From: Acidibrevibacterium fodinaquatile
GTDB lineage: Bacteria; Pseudomonadota; Alphaproteobacteria; Acetobacterales; Acetobacteraceae
Direction: 5' to 3'
Assembly: GCF_003352165.1 (NCBI RefSeq)
Contig: NZ_CP029176.1
Location: 868,001-932,000, forward strand
DNA: 64,000 nucleotides
Shown in pieces: positions 37,596 to 47,341 of this stretch (positions are counted from its first letter, which is position 1; every line of letters starts with the position of its first letter). The notes under the pieces are model-generated. The model was not told the DNA's origin. It saw only the letters and a program-made list of their open reading frames with translations, and did not search any database. Made by a program: the position numbers and the translations under genes.

Positions 37596-38726
37596 ATGAA
37601 CCGGATCACACGCCGCACGCTGCTCGCCGCGAGTGCCGCGCCGCTCGCGGGAAGCCTGCTTGCGCAGCACCGCGCCCGCGCCGAGGAGGCCTATGTCCTC
37701 GGCACATTGTTCCCGATGGCCGGGGCGAATGCCGAATACGGCACGATTTTCACCGCTGGGGCGGCGATGGCGGTCAAGCACGTCACCGCCGACAAGATGC
37801 TGTCGCGGCCGCTGCTGCTGCGCGCCGAGGATAGCGAGGGCACGCCGCAAGGTGGCGCCGTCGGGATGAACAAGCTCGTCAATGTCGATCACGCGCTCTA
37901 TGTCCTGGTTGGCTTTACCGGGGTTTCCAAGGCAGCGGCGCCGATCGGCACGCGCGCCAAGGTGGTGATGGTCAATGGCGGCGGCGTCGGCCCCGACCTC
38001 GCCGGGCTTTCACCCTATTATTGGAACGTGATCCCGCTGGTGCCCGATGAGATCAAGGTGCTGGTGCCGTTCCTCGTGGCGCACCAGCTTCGCCGCGTCG
38101 CCCTCATCTATGTCAACGACCCTTTCGGCAACGGGCTTTACAAGGCACTGAAAACCGATCTCACCGCCGCTGGCGGCGAGATCGTCGCCGCCGATACGAT
38201 CTCTCCCACCGATCAGCAATTCTCGGCGATCGCGGCGCGGATCAGGACGCTCGCGCCGGATGCGGTCTATTTCGCCTCCTATGGCGCGCAGCAGGCGCAG
38301 ATCATCAAGCAATTGCGCGATGCCGGCATCGGCCAGCCCTTATTGACCTATTCCGGCGCCGCCATTCCCTCGGTGCGCAACCTCGCGGAGGCGGAGGGGT
38401 TGATCCTCACCGCGCAAGCCGCCGACTGGACGCTGGATGACCCCATCACCAAGCGTTTCGTCACCGATTGGCGCGCGCAATATGGCAGCGATCCCACCCC
38501 CTATAACCAGAATTACTACAACGCGGTGCGGCTGTTCGCGCTTCTCGCGCAACAGCTGGAGAAAGCGGGGAAACCGGTGGGCGGCGATACGCTGCGCGCC
38601 GCACTGCTCGCGACACGCCGCTTCGCGCTCGTCGGCGGCGAGGGCGTGTTCGACGATCTCGGTGATATTTCGATGAAGATCGTCGTCAACACACTCAAGG
38701 GCGGCAAATTGGTGCCGACCGGCTGA
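37596..38726 (+). CDS. Liv-type ABC transporter substrate-binding protein
   Basis: 376-aa periplasmic binding protein (peripla_BP_6). The twin-arginine-like signal RITRRTLLAASAAPLAGSLLAQHRARA precedes the type I fold (YVLGTLFPMAGANAEYG ... VNDPFGNGLYKAL ... PDAVYFASYGAQQAQIIKQ). It captures branched-chain amino acids, amides or organic acids; the specificity is unknown. First gene of a five-gene operon (binding protein, two permeases, two ATPases) with 6-bp or overlapping spacing. Confidence 0.93.
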   Translation: MNRITRRTLLAASAAPLAGSLLAQHRARAEEAYVLGTLFPMAGANAEYGTIFTAGAAMAVKHVTADKMLSRPLLLRAEDSEGTPQGGAVGMNKLVNVDHALYVLVGFTGVSKAAAPIGTRAKVVMVNGGGVGPDLAGLSPYYWNVIPLVPDEIKVLVPFLVAHQLRRVALIYVNDPFGNGLYKALKTDLTAAGGEIVAADTISPTDQQFSAIAARIRTLAPDAVYFASYGAQQAQIIKQLRDAGIGQPLLTYSGAAIPSVRNLAEAEGLILTAQAADWTLDDPITKRFVTDWRAQYGSDPTPYNQNYYNAVRLFALLAQQLEKAGKPVGGDTLRAALLATRRFALVGGEGVFDDLGDISMKIVVNTLKGGKLVPTG

Positions 38727-38732
38727 TCGCGC

Positions 38733-39602
38733 ATGCTGTATGTGCAATTGCTGGTCTCTGGGGTTGAGACCGGGGCGCTCTATGCTTTGACCGCGGCCGG
38801 GTTCGCGCTGATCTTTGGCGCAACGCGTATCTTCCATTTTGCCCATGGCGCGACCTATGCCTTGGCCGGCTATGCCTTCGTCTTCGCAAGCCGCCTCGGC
38901 CTTGCCTGGCCGCTCGGCGGCCTGTTCGCGCTCCTGGTTGCGATCGGTTTCGGCCTCTTTCTCGAAAGCGCCGTCTATCGCCCGATCCAGCGCCATCACG
39001 GCGCCTTCTTCACGGTTTTCGTCGCCGCCTTCGGCGTCGTCATCGTGGTCCAGAGCTTGATCGAACTTTCCTTCGGCCGCGCTTTCGTCGTGATTTCGAC
39101 GCCGCTGACGCGCGCGCATGAAATTCTCCCGGGGCTCTATATCGCGCGGGTCTTTTGGGTCGCGATCGCGGTCGCGATCGTGCTTTTCGCATTGCTCGGA
39201 AGCTTTCTTGCCCGCGCGCGGACCGGGATCGGGCTTCGGGCATTGTCGGAAAATCCTGATCTTCTGCGCGCTTTCGGCCTTTCGGCGCGCCGGCTCTCGG
39301 CACTCGCCTTCGCGCTCGGCTCGGCGCTCGCGGTGCCGGGCGCGGTTTTGGGCGCCGCGACCACCGGCCTTTCGCCGGGCGTCGGCGCGCATGTCATGCT
39401 GATCAGCCTGGCTGCCTCCGTCGTCGGCGGCATCGGCAGCTTGCGCGGCGCGGCGCTGGCCGGGCTTTTGCTCGGCATCGTTGAAACCATGGTCGTCGCC
39501 TTTCTCGACACGCAGTGGAGCGAAGCCGCCGGTTTCGTCGTGCTGTTCGTCTTCATCCTGGTGCGTCCGAGCGGCCTATTCGGCGCGGCGGTGGCGCGAT
39601 GA
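38733..39602 (+). CDS. livH: Liv-type ABC transporter permease (LivH-like)
   Basis: 289-aa inner-membrane permease with about eight helices (GVETGALYALTAAGFALIFGATRIFHFAHGATYALAGY ... SLRGAALAGLLLGIVETM). It starts 6 bp after the binding-protein gene and overlaps livM (ATGA). Confidence 0.94.
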   Translation: MLYVQLLVSGVETGALYALTAAGFALIFGATRIFHFAHGATYALAGYAFVFASRLGLAWPLGGLFALLVAIGFGLFLESAVYRPIQRHHGAFFTVFVAAFGVVIVVQSLIELSFGRAFVVISTPLTRAHEILPGLYIARVFWVAIAVAIVLFALLGSFLARARTGIGLRALSENPDLLRAFGLSARRLSALAFALGSALAVPGAVLGAATTGLSPGVGAHVMLISLAASVVGGIGSLRGAALAGLLLGIVETMVVAFLDTQWSEAAGFVVLFVFILVRPSGLFGAAVAR

Positions 39603-40477
39603 TCGCCTATCTGCTCAATCTCGCGCAGCTCGCCGCGATCTTTGGCCTGCTCAGCGTGAGCCTCAACATTCTGATCGGCTATGGCGGGATTTTCAGTGTC
39701 GCGCACGCGGTATTTTTCGGCCTCGGCGCCTATGCCGGCGCGCATGTCGCGCTCGATCTCGCGCCCGATATCCTGCTTGCCGCGCTCGCCGCCGCCACGA
39801 TCGCGGGCGCGCTTTCGGCGTTGCTGGCGCTGCCGGCGTTGCGCGTGCGGGGCGAGTATTTCGTTATCGCGAGTCTCGGCCTGCAAATGATGGCAACGAC
39901 GGTTTTCACCGAGGCAAGCGGCATCACCGGTGGACTCGGCGGTCTGGTCGGGATTCCGCCAGCGACGCTGTTTGGCGTCTCCCTCGCCGATCCTTTGGTA
40001 TTTCTCATCGTCTGCCTTGGTTTTTTGGTTTTTGCGATGGTCGTCGTGCGCAGCCTGATGCGCGGCAGTTTCGGCCGCGCTTTGATGGCGCTGCGTGACT
40101 CGGAAAGTGCCGCGGAGGCGCTCGGCAAAAACGTGCCGCTGCTCAAGACGCTTGCGGTGCTGCTCGGCGGCGCCTTTGCTGGCATCGCCGGCGCGCTGTT
40201 TGCGTTTCAGGAAGCCTTCGTCAATGTCGAAAGCTTCACCCTCGACCAATCGGTGCTGATCATGGCGATGGTGATCATCGGCGGCGCCGGGACGCTCGCC
40301 GGGCCGCTCTTTGGAACCTTGCTCCTGCTCGCCCTTCCTGCCGCGCTGACTTTCATCCCCGGCCTGCCGCCAACCGATATCGGCGCCGTGCAGCAGCTCA
40401 TTTACGGTCTCGCGATGACCTTGCTGATGATCTTTCGCCCCGCCGGCCTTGCCGGGCGGGCGGGTGGGCGGCGATGA
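39599..40477 (+). CDS. livM: Liv-type ABC transporter permease (LivM-like)
   Basis: 292-aa permease (SLNILIGYGGIFSVAHAVFFGLGAYAGAH ... IIGGAGTLAGPLFGTLLLL). ATG 39599 overlaps the livH stop. It forms the channel heterodimer with LivH and couples to the two ATPases. Confidence 0.94.
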   Translation: MIAYLLNLAQLAAIFGLLSVSLNILIGYGGIFSVAHAVFFGLGAYAGAHVALDLAPDILLAALAAATIAGALSALLALPALRVRGEYFVIASLGLQMMATTVFTEASGITGGLGGLVGIPPATLFGVSLADPLVFLIVCLGFLVFAMVVVRSLMRGSFGRALMALRDSESAAEALGKNVPLLKTLAVLLGGAFAGIAGALFAFQEAFVNVESFTLDQSVLIMAMVIIGGAGTLAGPLFGTLLLLALPAALTFIPGLPPTDIGAVQQLIYGLAMTLLMIFRPAGLAGRAGGRR

Positions 40478-41208
40478 GCGCGCTGCTTGCGGTGCGCGGC
40501 CTGACGCGGCGCTTCGGCGGCATCGCCGCGGTGGACGGGGTCGATCTCGATCTCGCGCCCGGGATCATCACCGCCCTGGTCGGCCCCAATGGCGCCGGCA
40601 AGACGACCTTGTTCAACCTCATCACCGGCCACCTCGCGCCCGACGCCGGCCATGTCACGCTTTCGGGGCAGGCGATCGGCCGGCGCGCGCCGCACACCAT
40701 CGCCCGCCTCGGCATCGCGCGGAGCTTTCAGGATCTCCGGCTTTTCACGCGCATGTCGGTTGCGGACAATGTGCTCGCGGCAACCGAGCCGGCCTCCTGG
40801 TTCTGGCAGCCGGGCGGCAAGGCGGCGCGGCAAGCGCGGGCGGCGGAGGCGCTGGCGGCGACCGGGCTTTCGCCGCTCGCGCACGCCGATGCTGCCGATC
40901 TCGCCTATGCCGAGCGCAAATTTCTCTCGCTTGCCCGCATCCTCGCGACCGGCGCGCGCATCTGGCTGCTCGACGAGCCGGCCTCCGGCCTTGACCCCGC
41001 CTCGCGGACGCGGTTTTCGGCGCTGCTCCGTCGCGCCGTCGCGAGCGGCGTCACCATCTGCCTCATCGAGCATAATCTCGACATCGTCATCGAACTCGCC
41101 GATCGCATCGTGTTTCTCGATCAGGGCCGCAAACTCGCCGAGGGGGCACCGGAGACGATCCTCGCCGACCCGCAGCTCGCCGCGATCTATTTCGGCGAAC
41201 GGGCATGA
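40474..41208 (+). CDS. livG: Liv-type ABC transporter ATPase (LivG-like)
   Basis: 244 aa. Walker A GPNGAGKTT, Q-loop FQDLRLF, signature-like DLAYAERKFLSLARIL (degenerate LSGG, as usual in LivG), Walker B IWLLDEPASGLDP, and switch IEHNLDIV. It overlaps livM and livF by 4 bp each. Confidence 0.95.
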   Translation: MSALLAVRGLTRRFGGIAAVDGVDLDLAPGIITALVGPNGAGKTTLFNLITGHLAPDAGHVTLSGQAIGRRAPHTIARLGIARSFQDLRLFTRMSVADNVLAATEPASWFWQPGGKAARQARAAEALAATGLSPLAHADAADLAYAERKFLSLARILATGARIWLLDEPASGLDPASRTRFSALLRRAVASGVTICLIEHNLDIVIELADRIVFLDQGRKLAEGAPETILADPQLAAIYFGERA

Positions 41209-41930
41209 GCATGGCGGCAAGCGCGACGCCGGCGCTCGCGGCACGCGGCATCACCGCAGGCTATGGCGGGCGGGCGGTGCTCGCGGGCGTTGATCTTGCG
41301 CTCGGCGCCGGCGAGGTTCTCTCGCTCATCGGCCATAACGGGGCGGGAAAATCGACGCTGCTCAGGGTGTTGTTTGGCCTTCATCGGGCGACGGCGGGGG
41401 AAATCCGGCTCGACGATCGCCCGATCCCTCCCGATCCGGCAGCGATGGCCGCCGCCGGCGTCGCCTTTGTCCCCGAAGGGCGCGGTGTTTTTCCCGGGCT
41501 CACGGTCGCTGAAAATTTTACCCTCGCGTTGTGGTCGGCGCGGCTTGAGGGGCGCGAGGCCAAGGCACGGATTGAGGAAGTGCTCGGCGTCTTGCCGGCG
41601 ATCGCCGGATTTTACGGCCGCCGCGCCGGCACATTGTCGGGCGGGCAGCAGCAAATGGTCTCGATCGGCCGCGCGCTCCTCTCACGTCCGCGCATTTTGC
41701 TCCTCGACGAGCCTTCGATCGGGCTGGCCCCGAAGACGTTTCAGGAATTGCTGCGCCCGCTCCGCGCCTTGCAGCGCGAGCGCGGGATGGCGCTCCTGCT
41801 GGTCGAACAGAATATCGCCGAGGCCTTCGCGGTTTCCGATCGCGTCGCGGTGCTCAAATCCGGGCGCATCGTGTTTGCCGGCGTGCCTGCCGATCTCGCC
41901 GATCACGCCCGCTTGATGGCGCTGTTCTGA
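41205..41930 (+). CDS. livF: Liv-type ABC transporter ATPase (LivF-like)
   Basis: 241 aa. Walker A GHNGAGKST, signature LSGGQQQMV, Walker B ILLLDEPSIGLAP, switch VEQNIAEAF. Last gene of the operon; a strong terminator hairpin starts 11 bp after the stop. Confidence 0.95.
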   Translation: MSMAASATPALAARGITAGYGGRAVLAGVDLALGAGEVLSLIGHNGAGKSTLLRVLFGLHRATAGEIRLDDRPIPPDPAAMAAAGVAFVPEGRGVFPGLTVAENFTLALWSARLEGREAKARIEEVLGVLPAIAGFYGRRAGTLSGGQQQMVSIGRALLSRPRILLLDEPSIGLAPKTFQELLRPLRALQRERGMALLLVEQNIAEAFAVSDRVAVLKSGRIVFAGVPADLADHARLMALF

Positions 41931-41940
41931 CGATCGAAAG

Positions 41941-41966
41941 GCTTCTTTTTCTGAAGAAAAAGAAGC
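41941..41966 (+). terminator. Terminator hairpin after the first Liv operon
   Basis: GCTTCTTTTTCT, GA loop, AGAAAAAGAAGC: 12-bp perfect stem. On the minus strand the flank reads CCGGACAAACGTCTTTTTG, tying it to the hairpins at 19865 and 27702 in opposite orientation. The rest of the 381-bp gap to the ALDH gene holds the interrupted repeat and the MITE-like insert. Confidence 0.8.
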
Positions 41967-42079
41967 AAAAAGACGTTTGTCCGGCTTTCTGCGCGGCCAA
42001 TCGGCCATTCATCACACAAACGCATTCTTGGGAATCCCAAGCCATACCCGAAAATCAAACCCTGGTTGATCACAGGCTC

Positions 42080-42311
42080 TAGAGCGCGATCGGTTTAATA
42101 CCGGTCAGCGAAATCGCTGACCGGTATGCGCGCAGGGTTGGTGTGGCGGCTGCGCGCAACATCAAAAAGATACCAGCCAACCGTCTTCAAGCGACGTGTC
42201 ATTCTTTCGGCTGGCTGGTATAAGTCGATCACGCTCTACACCTATTTTGGCGAGCACGTTGGCCGGCTTTGATTGAACAGGATGGTTCAATCAAAACCTA
42301 CCTTGCTCTAG
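42080..42311 (-). repeat. 107-bp two-hairpin repeat interrupted by a 122-bp insert
   Basis: Bases 42080-42098 (19 bp) plus 42224-42311 (88 bp) again sum to exactly 107 bp. The break is at the same TTTAA as in the 34703-36545 copy, with TAA at 42096-42098 and 42221-42223. It lies between convergent livF and the ALDH gene, ending one base before the ALDH stop codon. Confidence 0.88.
42099..42220. mobile_element. 122-bp MITE-like element in the repeat
   Basis: Flanked by TAA duplications. Outer ends are imperfect inverted repeats (TACCGGTCAGC / TACCAGCCAGC). It consists of two hairpins: a perfect 13-bp one (TACCGGTCAGCGA, AA, TCGCTGACCGGTA; 42099-42126) and TACCAGCCAACCG ... CGGCTGGCTGGTA (12 of 13 paired; to 42220). 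Two self-palindromic TGCGCGCA motifs lie after the first hairpin. No coding capacity, so it must be mobilised in trans. Confidence 0.75.
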
Positions 42312-42312
42312 G

Positions 42313-43749
42313 TTAACGGGTCGCGTGGGTGACGAATTTGGTGTTGAAATAGGCGTCGATCGCGTCGGTGCCGCCTTCCGAGCCGAAGCCCGAGTCTTTG
42401 ATGCCGCCGAACGGCACTTCGGGGAGGGCGAGACCGTGATGGTTGATCGACATCATGCCCGCTTCCACGCGCTCGCCGATCATCGCCGCGGTGCGCGCCG
42501 AGCTGGTATAGGCGTAGGAGGCAAGCCCATAGGGCAGCCGGTTCGCTTCCGCGACCGCCTCCTCAGCGTCACGGAACGGGCGGATGATGGCGACTGGGCC
42601 AAAGGGTTCCTCGTTCATGATGCGTGCTTCCATCGGCACGTCGGTGAGGATGGTCGGCGCAAAGAAATACCCTTTGTTCCCGACGCGCTCGCCGCCGGTC
42701 ACAACCCGCGCCCCTTTCTGCGCCGCGTCCTGGACGAAGCCTTCCATCGCCTGCACGCGGCGCGCGTGCGCGAGCGGGCCCATGCGGGTGTCCTTCTCCA
42801 TCCCGTCGCCGAGCTTGAGCGCCTTGGCCGCGGCGACGAATCCTTCGACGAAACGGTCATAGACCTTTTCCTGGATCAGAAACCGCGTCGGGGAGACGCA
42901 GACCTGGCCGGCATTGCGGAATTTATTGGCGCTCAGGATCGAGACCGCGCGGTCGAGATCGGCGTCCTCGAACACGATCGCCGGGGCGTGCCCGCCCAGT
43001 TCCATGGTGATCCGCTTCATGTGCTGGCCGGCGAGTGCCGCAAGCTGCTTGCCGACCGCGGTCGAGCCGGTGAAGGAGACTTTGCGGATCACCGGATGCG
43101 GGATGAGATATTCCGAAATCTCCGCCGGCACCCCGAAGACCAGGTTGACGACGCCCGCCGGCACCCCGGCATCGGCGAAAGCGCGGATCAGCGCGGCGCA
43201 GGAAGCGGGGGTTTCCTCCGGCCCCTTGACGATGATCGAGCAGCCGGCGGCGAGCGCGAGCGAGATCTTCCGCACCGCCTGATTGATCGGGAAGTTCCAC
43301 GGCGTGAAGGCGGCGACCGGCCCCACCGGCTCCTTGAAGGTGAGCTGATAGACCCCCTCGGCGCGGCCGGGGATGACCTGGCCGAAGCTCCGTCTTCCCT
43401 GTTCGGCGAACCATTCGATGAGATCGCCGGCGAGGAGCGTCTCACCGCGTGCCTCGGCGAGCGGCTTGCCTTGCTCCATGGTCATGATCGGGGCGATGGT
43501 GTCGGCGCGTTCGCGCATCAAGGCGGCGGCCTTGCGCATAACATTCGCGCGATCATAAGGGCTCTTGCGACGCCAGACGGCGAAACCCTGTTCGGCGGCG
43601 GTCAGCGCCGCGTCGAGATCGGCGCGCCCGGCATGGGCGACCTCGCCGATCGGCTCGGCGGTGGCCGGGTTGAGAACGGCGATGCGTCGGCCATCGGCGC
43701 TCGCGCGCCATTCGCCGGCAATGAAAAGCTCGGTCAGCTGCGGATACAT
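42313..43749 (-). CDS. NAD(P)-dependent aldehyde dehydrogenase (succinate-semialdehyde dehydrogenase-like)
   Basis: 478 aa. Active-site Cys in [11 protein letters not shown], general base Glu in TMELGGHAP, Rossmann motif FTGSTAVGK, and TPWNFP. The overall pattern is closest to GabD-type semialdehyde dehydrogenases. A very good ribosome site (AAGGAG) precedes ATG 43749. It is the last gene of a long minus-strand run, 29 bp after the permease. Oxidising an aldehyde made downstream of the P450 is the natural inference; the actual substrate is unknown. Confidence 0.92.
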   Translation of the reverse strand: MYPQLTELFIAGEWRASADGRRIAVLNPATAEPIGEVAHAGRADLDAALTAAEQGFAVWRRKSPYDRANVMRKAAALMRERADTIAPIMTMEQGKPLAEARGETLLAGDLIEWFAEQGRRSFGQVIPGRAEGVYQLTFKEPVGPVAAFTPWNFPINQAVRKISLALAAGCSIIVKGPEETPASCAALIRAFADAGVPAGVVNLVFGVPAEISEYLIPHPVIRKVSFTGSTAVGKQLAALAGQHMKRITMELGGHAPAIVFEDADLDRAVSILSANKFRNAGQVCVSPTRFLIQEKVYDRFVEGFVAAAKALKLGDGMEKDTRMGPLAHARRVQAMEGFVQDAAQKGARVVTGGERVGNKGYFFAPTILTDVPMEARIMNEEPFGPVAIIRPFRDAEEAVAEANRLPYGLASYAYTSSARTAAMIGERVEAGMMSINHHGLALPEVPFGGIKDSGFGSEGGTDAIDAYFNTKFVTHATR

Positions 43750-43778
43750 TGTCGTCTCCTTCGGATCATGTCGCGAGG

Positions 43779-44855
43779 TCAGGCGATCGGCGGGTGCGCC
43801 GCGGCGTTTGCCCGGGCGCGCAGGCTGCCCACGATGCCGGCGGGAAAGAACGTGACCACCAGCACGAAGATCAGCCCGAGCCAAAGCAGCCAGCGCTCGG
43901 GATCGAACAGCGCCGGCGCGAGCGGGATCCCGCGTGCCGCCGCCGCGAGCAGCGAAAGTCCCGGCTGCAGATAATATTGCGCGAGCACCATCACCGTCGC
44001 CCCTATCGCCGCGCCATAGAGCGTCCCCATTCCGCCGATCACCACCATCAGCAGAATATCGATCATCAGCGAAAAGGAAAGCGTCGTATCTGGATTGGTA
44101 TAACGAAGCTGCATCGCCAGCATCGCCCCGGCCAGGGCTGCGAACCCGGCGGCGAGCGCGCTCGCCAGCGCACGATGGAAAATCGTTCGAAAGCCGAGCG
44201 CCTCGGCGCGGAACGGGTTTTCCCTGATCGCCTGCAAAACCCGCCCGAACGGCGAATTGACGATGCGAAGCAGCACGAGAAAAGAGACCAGCGTGAGCGC
44301 AAAAATCAAATAATAGGCAATCACCGTGCCGCTGATGCGCAAGCCGAGGATGGGCGACGCGAAAGGGTGAAACCCCGGCGCGATCAGGCGCGGGACGGAG
44401 AAGGTGAGGCCATCTTCGCCGCCGGTGAGGCCGCGCCACTCGCTCGCCAGCACCTGCGCGAAGCGGGCCAGCGCGAGCGTGATCATCGAGAAGAAAATCG
44501 CCCGCACGCGGAGCGAGAGCAGCGCCATCGCCAGCGCCAAGCCGACCGAAACCGCAATCCCCGCCGCCGCCCCGAGAATGAGCGCAAGCCAGCCGCCGCC
44601 GCCGCTTAAGGCGATCGCGACGCCATAGGCGCCGAGACCAAAAAACGTCGTCTGCGCGAAGGAGACGATGCCTGTATAGCCGAGCAGGAGATCATAGCTC
44701 GCCGCCAGCACGATGAAGATCAGAATCCGCGCGGCCACCGCGAGCGCCTTGGTGCCGGGAAGCAGAAACGGCGCGAAGGCGAGCACGAGCAGGAGTGCGA
44801 CAAGGAGGGCTGCAAGCAGCCAATGGCCGGGGCGATCCTCAGAGAGAAGCCGCAT
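43779..44855 (-). CDS. livM: Liv-type ABC transporter permease (LivM-like), second system
   Basis: 358-aa permease with a longer N-terminus than the first livM ([28 protein letters not shown]). The core is [28 protein letters not shown] ... [20 protein letters not shown] 44855 overlaps the livH stop. Confidence 0.93.
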   Translation of the reverse strand: MRLLSEDRPGHWLLAALLVALLLVLAFAPFLLPGTKALAVAARILIFIVLAASYDLLLGYTGIVSFAQTTFFGLGAYGVAIALSGGGGWLALILGAAAGIAVSVGLALAMALLSLRVRAIFFSMITLALARFAQVLASEWRGLTGGEDGLTFSVPRLIAPGFHPFASPILGLRISGTVIAYYLIFALTLVSFLVLLRIVNSPFGRVLQAIRENPFRAEALGFRTIFHRALASALAAGFAALAGAMLAMQLRYTNPDTTLSFSLMIDILLMVVIGGMGTLYGAAIGATVMVLAQYYLQPGLSLLAAAARGIPLAPALFDPERWLLWLGLIFVLVVTFFPAGIVGSLRARANAAAHPPIA

Positions 44856-45838
44856 CACGCGCCATCCATCGGCAGCAAACCGCGCGGCCGCCACAACAGA
44901 ACGATCAGCATCAGCGCGATATCGGTGCCGAGCGCGAGCTTGGGGGCAAGAAATCCGACATAATTATTGGCGAGCCCAAGCAGGAGAGAGGCAAGAAAAC
45001 AGCCATTGACCGAGCCGAGACCGCCGATGATGACGACGATGAAAACGAGGATGATGATTTCCCCGCCGAGATCGGCGGTCACCATCCCGGCATAGAGCGC
45101 GAAGACCACGCCGCCCACGGCGGCGAGCGCGGTGCCGGCGGCAAACACCAGGCGAAACAGCGTGCTCGCGCGAAACCCGAGCGCCTCCACCATCTCGCGG
45201 TTCTCCACCGCTGCCCGGATCAGCAATCCGAGCCGCGTGCGGTTGAGCGCAAGCTGAGTTGCGGCGTAAATGACGAGGCCGAGCACACAGACCATGAGCC
45301 GATAGCGTTCGAGCGGGGCGCCGGCGATGATGACACTGCCGCGCAACGCCAGCGGTCGCGGCAAAGGCAAAGGCTCAGCGCCAAACACGATGATCAGGAG
45401 TTGCTGCAAAATGATGCCACCGCCGACGGTGATCAGAATTTGGCGGAGCGGGGCGCCGGCGACGCGGCGAATGAGAAGGCGCTCGAACACCAGCCCCACC
45501 CCGGCCCCAGCCCCCGCGGCCAGCGCGATCGCCAGTGCCACCACGCCGAGCGCCGCCGCGATCCCCAAGCCCGCCAACGATCCAGTGCCGAGAACGGCAA
45601 CAACGATGAAGGCGCCAAGGGTCACGAACCCGCCATGAGCGAAATTGAGCACATCCATCAGGCCGAAAATCAAGGTGAGGCCAATGGCGGCGAGAAACAG
45701 CATGCAACCCATGGCGAGGCCGGCGACGGTGAGGGTGAGCCAGGTCGAGAAACTCATCCCCAAAAGCGCCACAAGGACAAGCAGCGGCAGCACGAGATAG
45801 GGCAGAGACTCACGGGGGATGAGAGCGATCGGGGTCAT
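44855..45838 (-). CDS. livH: Liv-type ABC transporter permease (LivH-like), second system
   Basis: 327-aa permease. An N-terminal extension of two hydrophobic segments precedes the core FLAAIGLTLIFGLMDVLNFAHGGFVTLGAF. The C-terminus reads VVIIGGLGSVNGCFLASLLLG. ATG 45838 overlaps the livF stop (ATGA). Confidence 0.93.
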   Translation of the reverse strand: MTPIALIPRESLPYLVLPLLVLVALLGMSFSTWLTLTVAGLAMGCMLFLAAIGLTLIFGLMDVLNFAHGGFVTLGAFIVVAVLGTGSLAGLGIAAALGVVALAIALAAGAGAGVGLVFERLLIRRVAGAPLRQILITVGGGIILQQLLIIVFGAEPLPLPRPLALRGSVIIAGAPLERYRLMVCVLGLVIYAATQLALNRTRLGLLIRAAVENREMVEALGFRASTLFRLVFAAGTALAAVGGVVFALYAGMVTADLGGEIIILVFIVVIIGGLGSVNGCFLASLLLGLANNYVGFLAPKLALGTDIALMLIVLLWRPRGLLPMDGA

Positions 45839-46566
45839 TGATGGCTCGCGAGGCTGAGGCCGAGAAGCCGGGTCTGCAAGGCAATATCGGCGGCGAGCGC
45901 TGCCATTTCGCCGCGATGGACGATGCGCCCATCCTCCATGACCGCGACATGATCGCCGAGCGCGCGCGCCATGGCGAAATTCTGCTCGACCAGCAGGATG
46001 GTGGTGTGGCTTTCCTTGAGCCGGGCGAGCGCTTCGGTGAGTTGCGCAACCATCACCGGCGCGAGGCCCTTGCTCGGTTCGTCGATGATCAGCAAGCGGT
46101 GTTCGGCGGCCATCGCGCGCCCGATCGCGAGCATCTGCTTTTGTCCCCCGGACAAGGTTCCGGCACGCGCCCGCCATTTCTCGGCGAGCACCGGAAACGC
46201 CGCCATCACCGCCTCGAGCCGCGCCGGAGCCGGATCGCCGCGCCAATCCGCGAGGCGAAAATTTTCGGCGACCGTGAGCGCCGTGAACACGCCCATGCTC
46301 TCTGGCACATAGGCGATCCCGAGGCGCGCGATGGCGGGCGTCGGCAGCGCCGCGATCTCGCGCCCGGCAAAACGGATCGCGCCTTGCGAGGCCCGCCACA
46401 GCCCCATGATGGTGCGCAGAGCCGTGGTTTTGCCGGCGCCGTTTCGCCCCAGCAACACGCTGACATAGCCCTCGGGAACCGCGAGATCGACGCCATGCAG
46501 AATGTGATAGCGGCCGATATGCGTGTGCACAGAGGCGAGTTCGAGAAGCGGCACCGGCGCGGCCAT
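45835..46566 (-). CDS. livF: Liv-type ABC transporter ATPase (LivF-like), second system
   Basis: 243 aa. Walker A GRNGAGKTT, signature LSGGQKQML, Walker B LLIIDEPSKGLAP, switch VEQNFAMA. It lies 3 bp after livG and overlaps livH. Confidence 0.94.
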   Translation of the reverse strand: MAAPVPLLELASVHTHIGRYHILHGVDLAVPEGYVSVLLGRNGAGKTTALRTIMGLWRASQGAIRFAGREIAALPTPAIARLGIAYVPESMGVFTALTVAENFRLADWRGDPAPARLEAVMAAFPVLAEKWRARAGTLSGGQKQMLAIGRAMAAEHRLLIIDEPSKGLAPVMVAQLTEALARLKESHTTILLVEQNFAMARALGDHVAVMEDGRIVHRGEMAALAADIALQTRLLGLSLASHQ

Positions 46567-46569
46567 CGC

Positions 46570-47340
46570 TCAGCCCTCGCTGCCCGTGCTGCCGAGATAG
46601 GCCTCTTGCACGACCGCAAGCGCCATCACCGCCTCTGGCACGCCATCGGCGACCAGGCGCCCCTGATGCAAAACGATCACCCGATCGGCGAGCGCGCGGA
46701 TGACATCCATCTTGTGCTCGACGAGCAAGATCGTCTTCTCGCGATCGCGTTTGATGGCGGCGATGAGGTCGAGCACCGGCGGCACTTCATCAACGCTCAT
46801 CCCCGCCGTCGGCTCATCGAACATGAAGACATCCGGCCGCCCCGCGAGCAAGAGCGCGACCTCGAGCTTGCGCTGATCGCCGTGGCTGAGGGCGCTCGCC
46901 GGGGCGCTGGCGCGCTTGCTCAAACCCACGGTTTCGAGCAGTTCGGCGCTTCGCGCGTTGAGATCGTGATGGTCGGAGGCGAGGCTGAGAAGGCGGAAAT
47001 CACGCCGTGCCTCGGCCTGCACCGCGAGGCGGATATTCTCGAAAACCGATAACCCCGGGAACAGATTGGTGAGCTGAAATGCGCGGCCGAGACCGCGCCG
47101 CGCCCGCTGCGGGACCGAGAGGCGGGTGATGCGCTCACCTTTGAGCCAGACCTCACCGGCGCTCGCCCGGATCTGACCCGAGATCAGGTTGAAGAATGTC
47201 GTCTTGCCGGCACCGTTCGGGCCGACGATCGCGGTCAGCGTGCCGGGATAAAACGCCGCCGAGACGTGATCGACCGCAACCTCGCCGCCGAAGCGCACCG
47301 AGAGCGCCTCGGTGCGGAGAAGTGCCACGGCGTTCGCCAT
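46570..47340 (-). CDS. livG: Liv-type ABC transporter ATPase (LivG-like), second system
   Basis: 256 aa. Walker A GPNGAGKTT, Q-loop FQLTNLF, signature LSHGDQRKLEVALLLAG, Walker B VFMFDEPTAGMSVDE, switch VEHKMDVI. ATG 47340 starts right after the substrate-binding protein stop (1-bp gap). Confidence 0.94.
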   Translation of the reverse strand: MANAVALLRTEALSVRFGGEVAVDHVSAAFYPGTLTAIVGPNGAGKTTFFNLISGQIRASAGEVWLKGERITRLSVPQRARRGLGRAFQLTNLFPGLSVFENIRLAVQAEARRDFRLLSLASDHHDLNARSAELLETVGLSKRASAPASALSHGDQRKLEVALLLAGRPDVFMFDEPTAGMSVDEVPPVLDLIAAIKRDREKTILLVEHKMDVIRALADRVIVLHQGRLVADGVPEAVMALAVVQEAYLGSTGSEG

Positions 47341-47341
47341 C

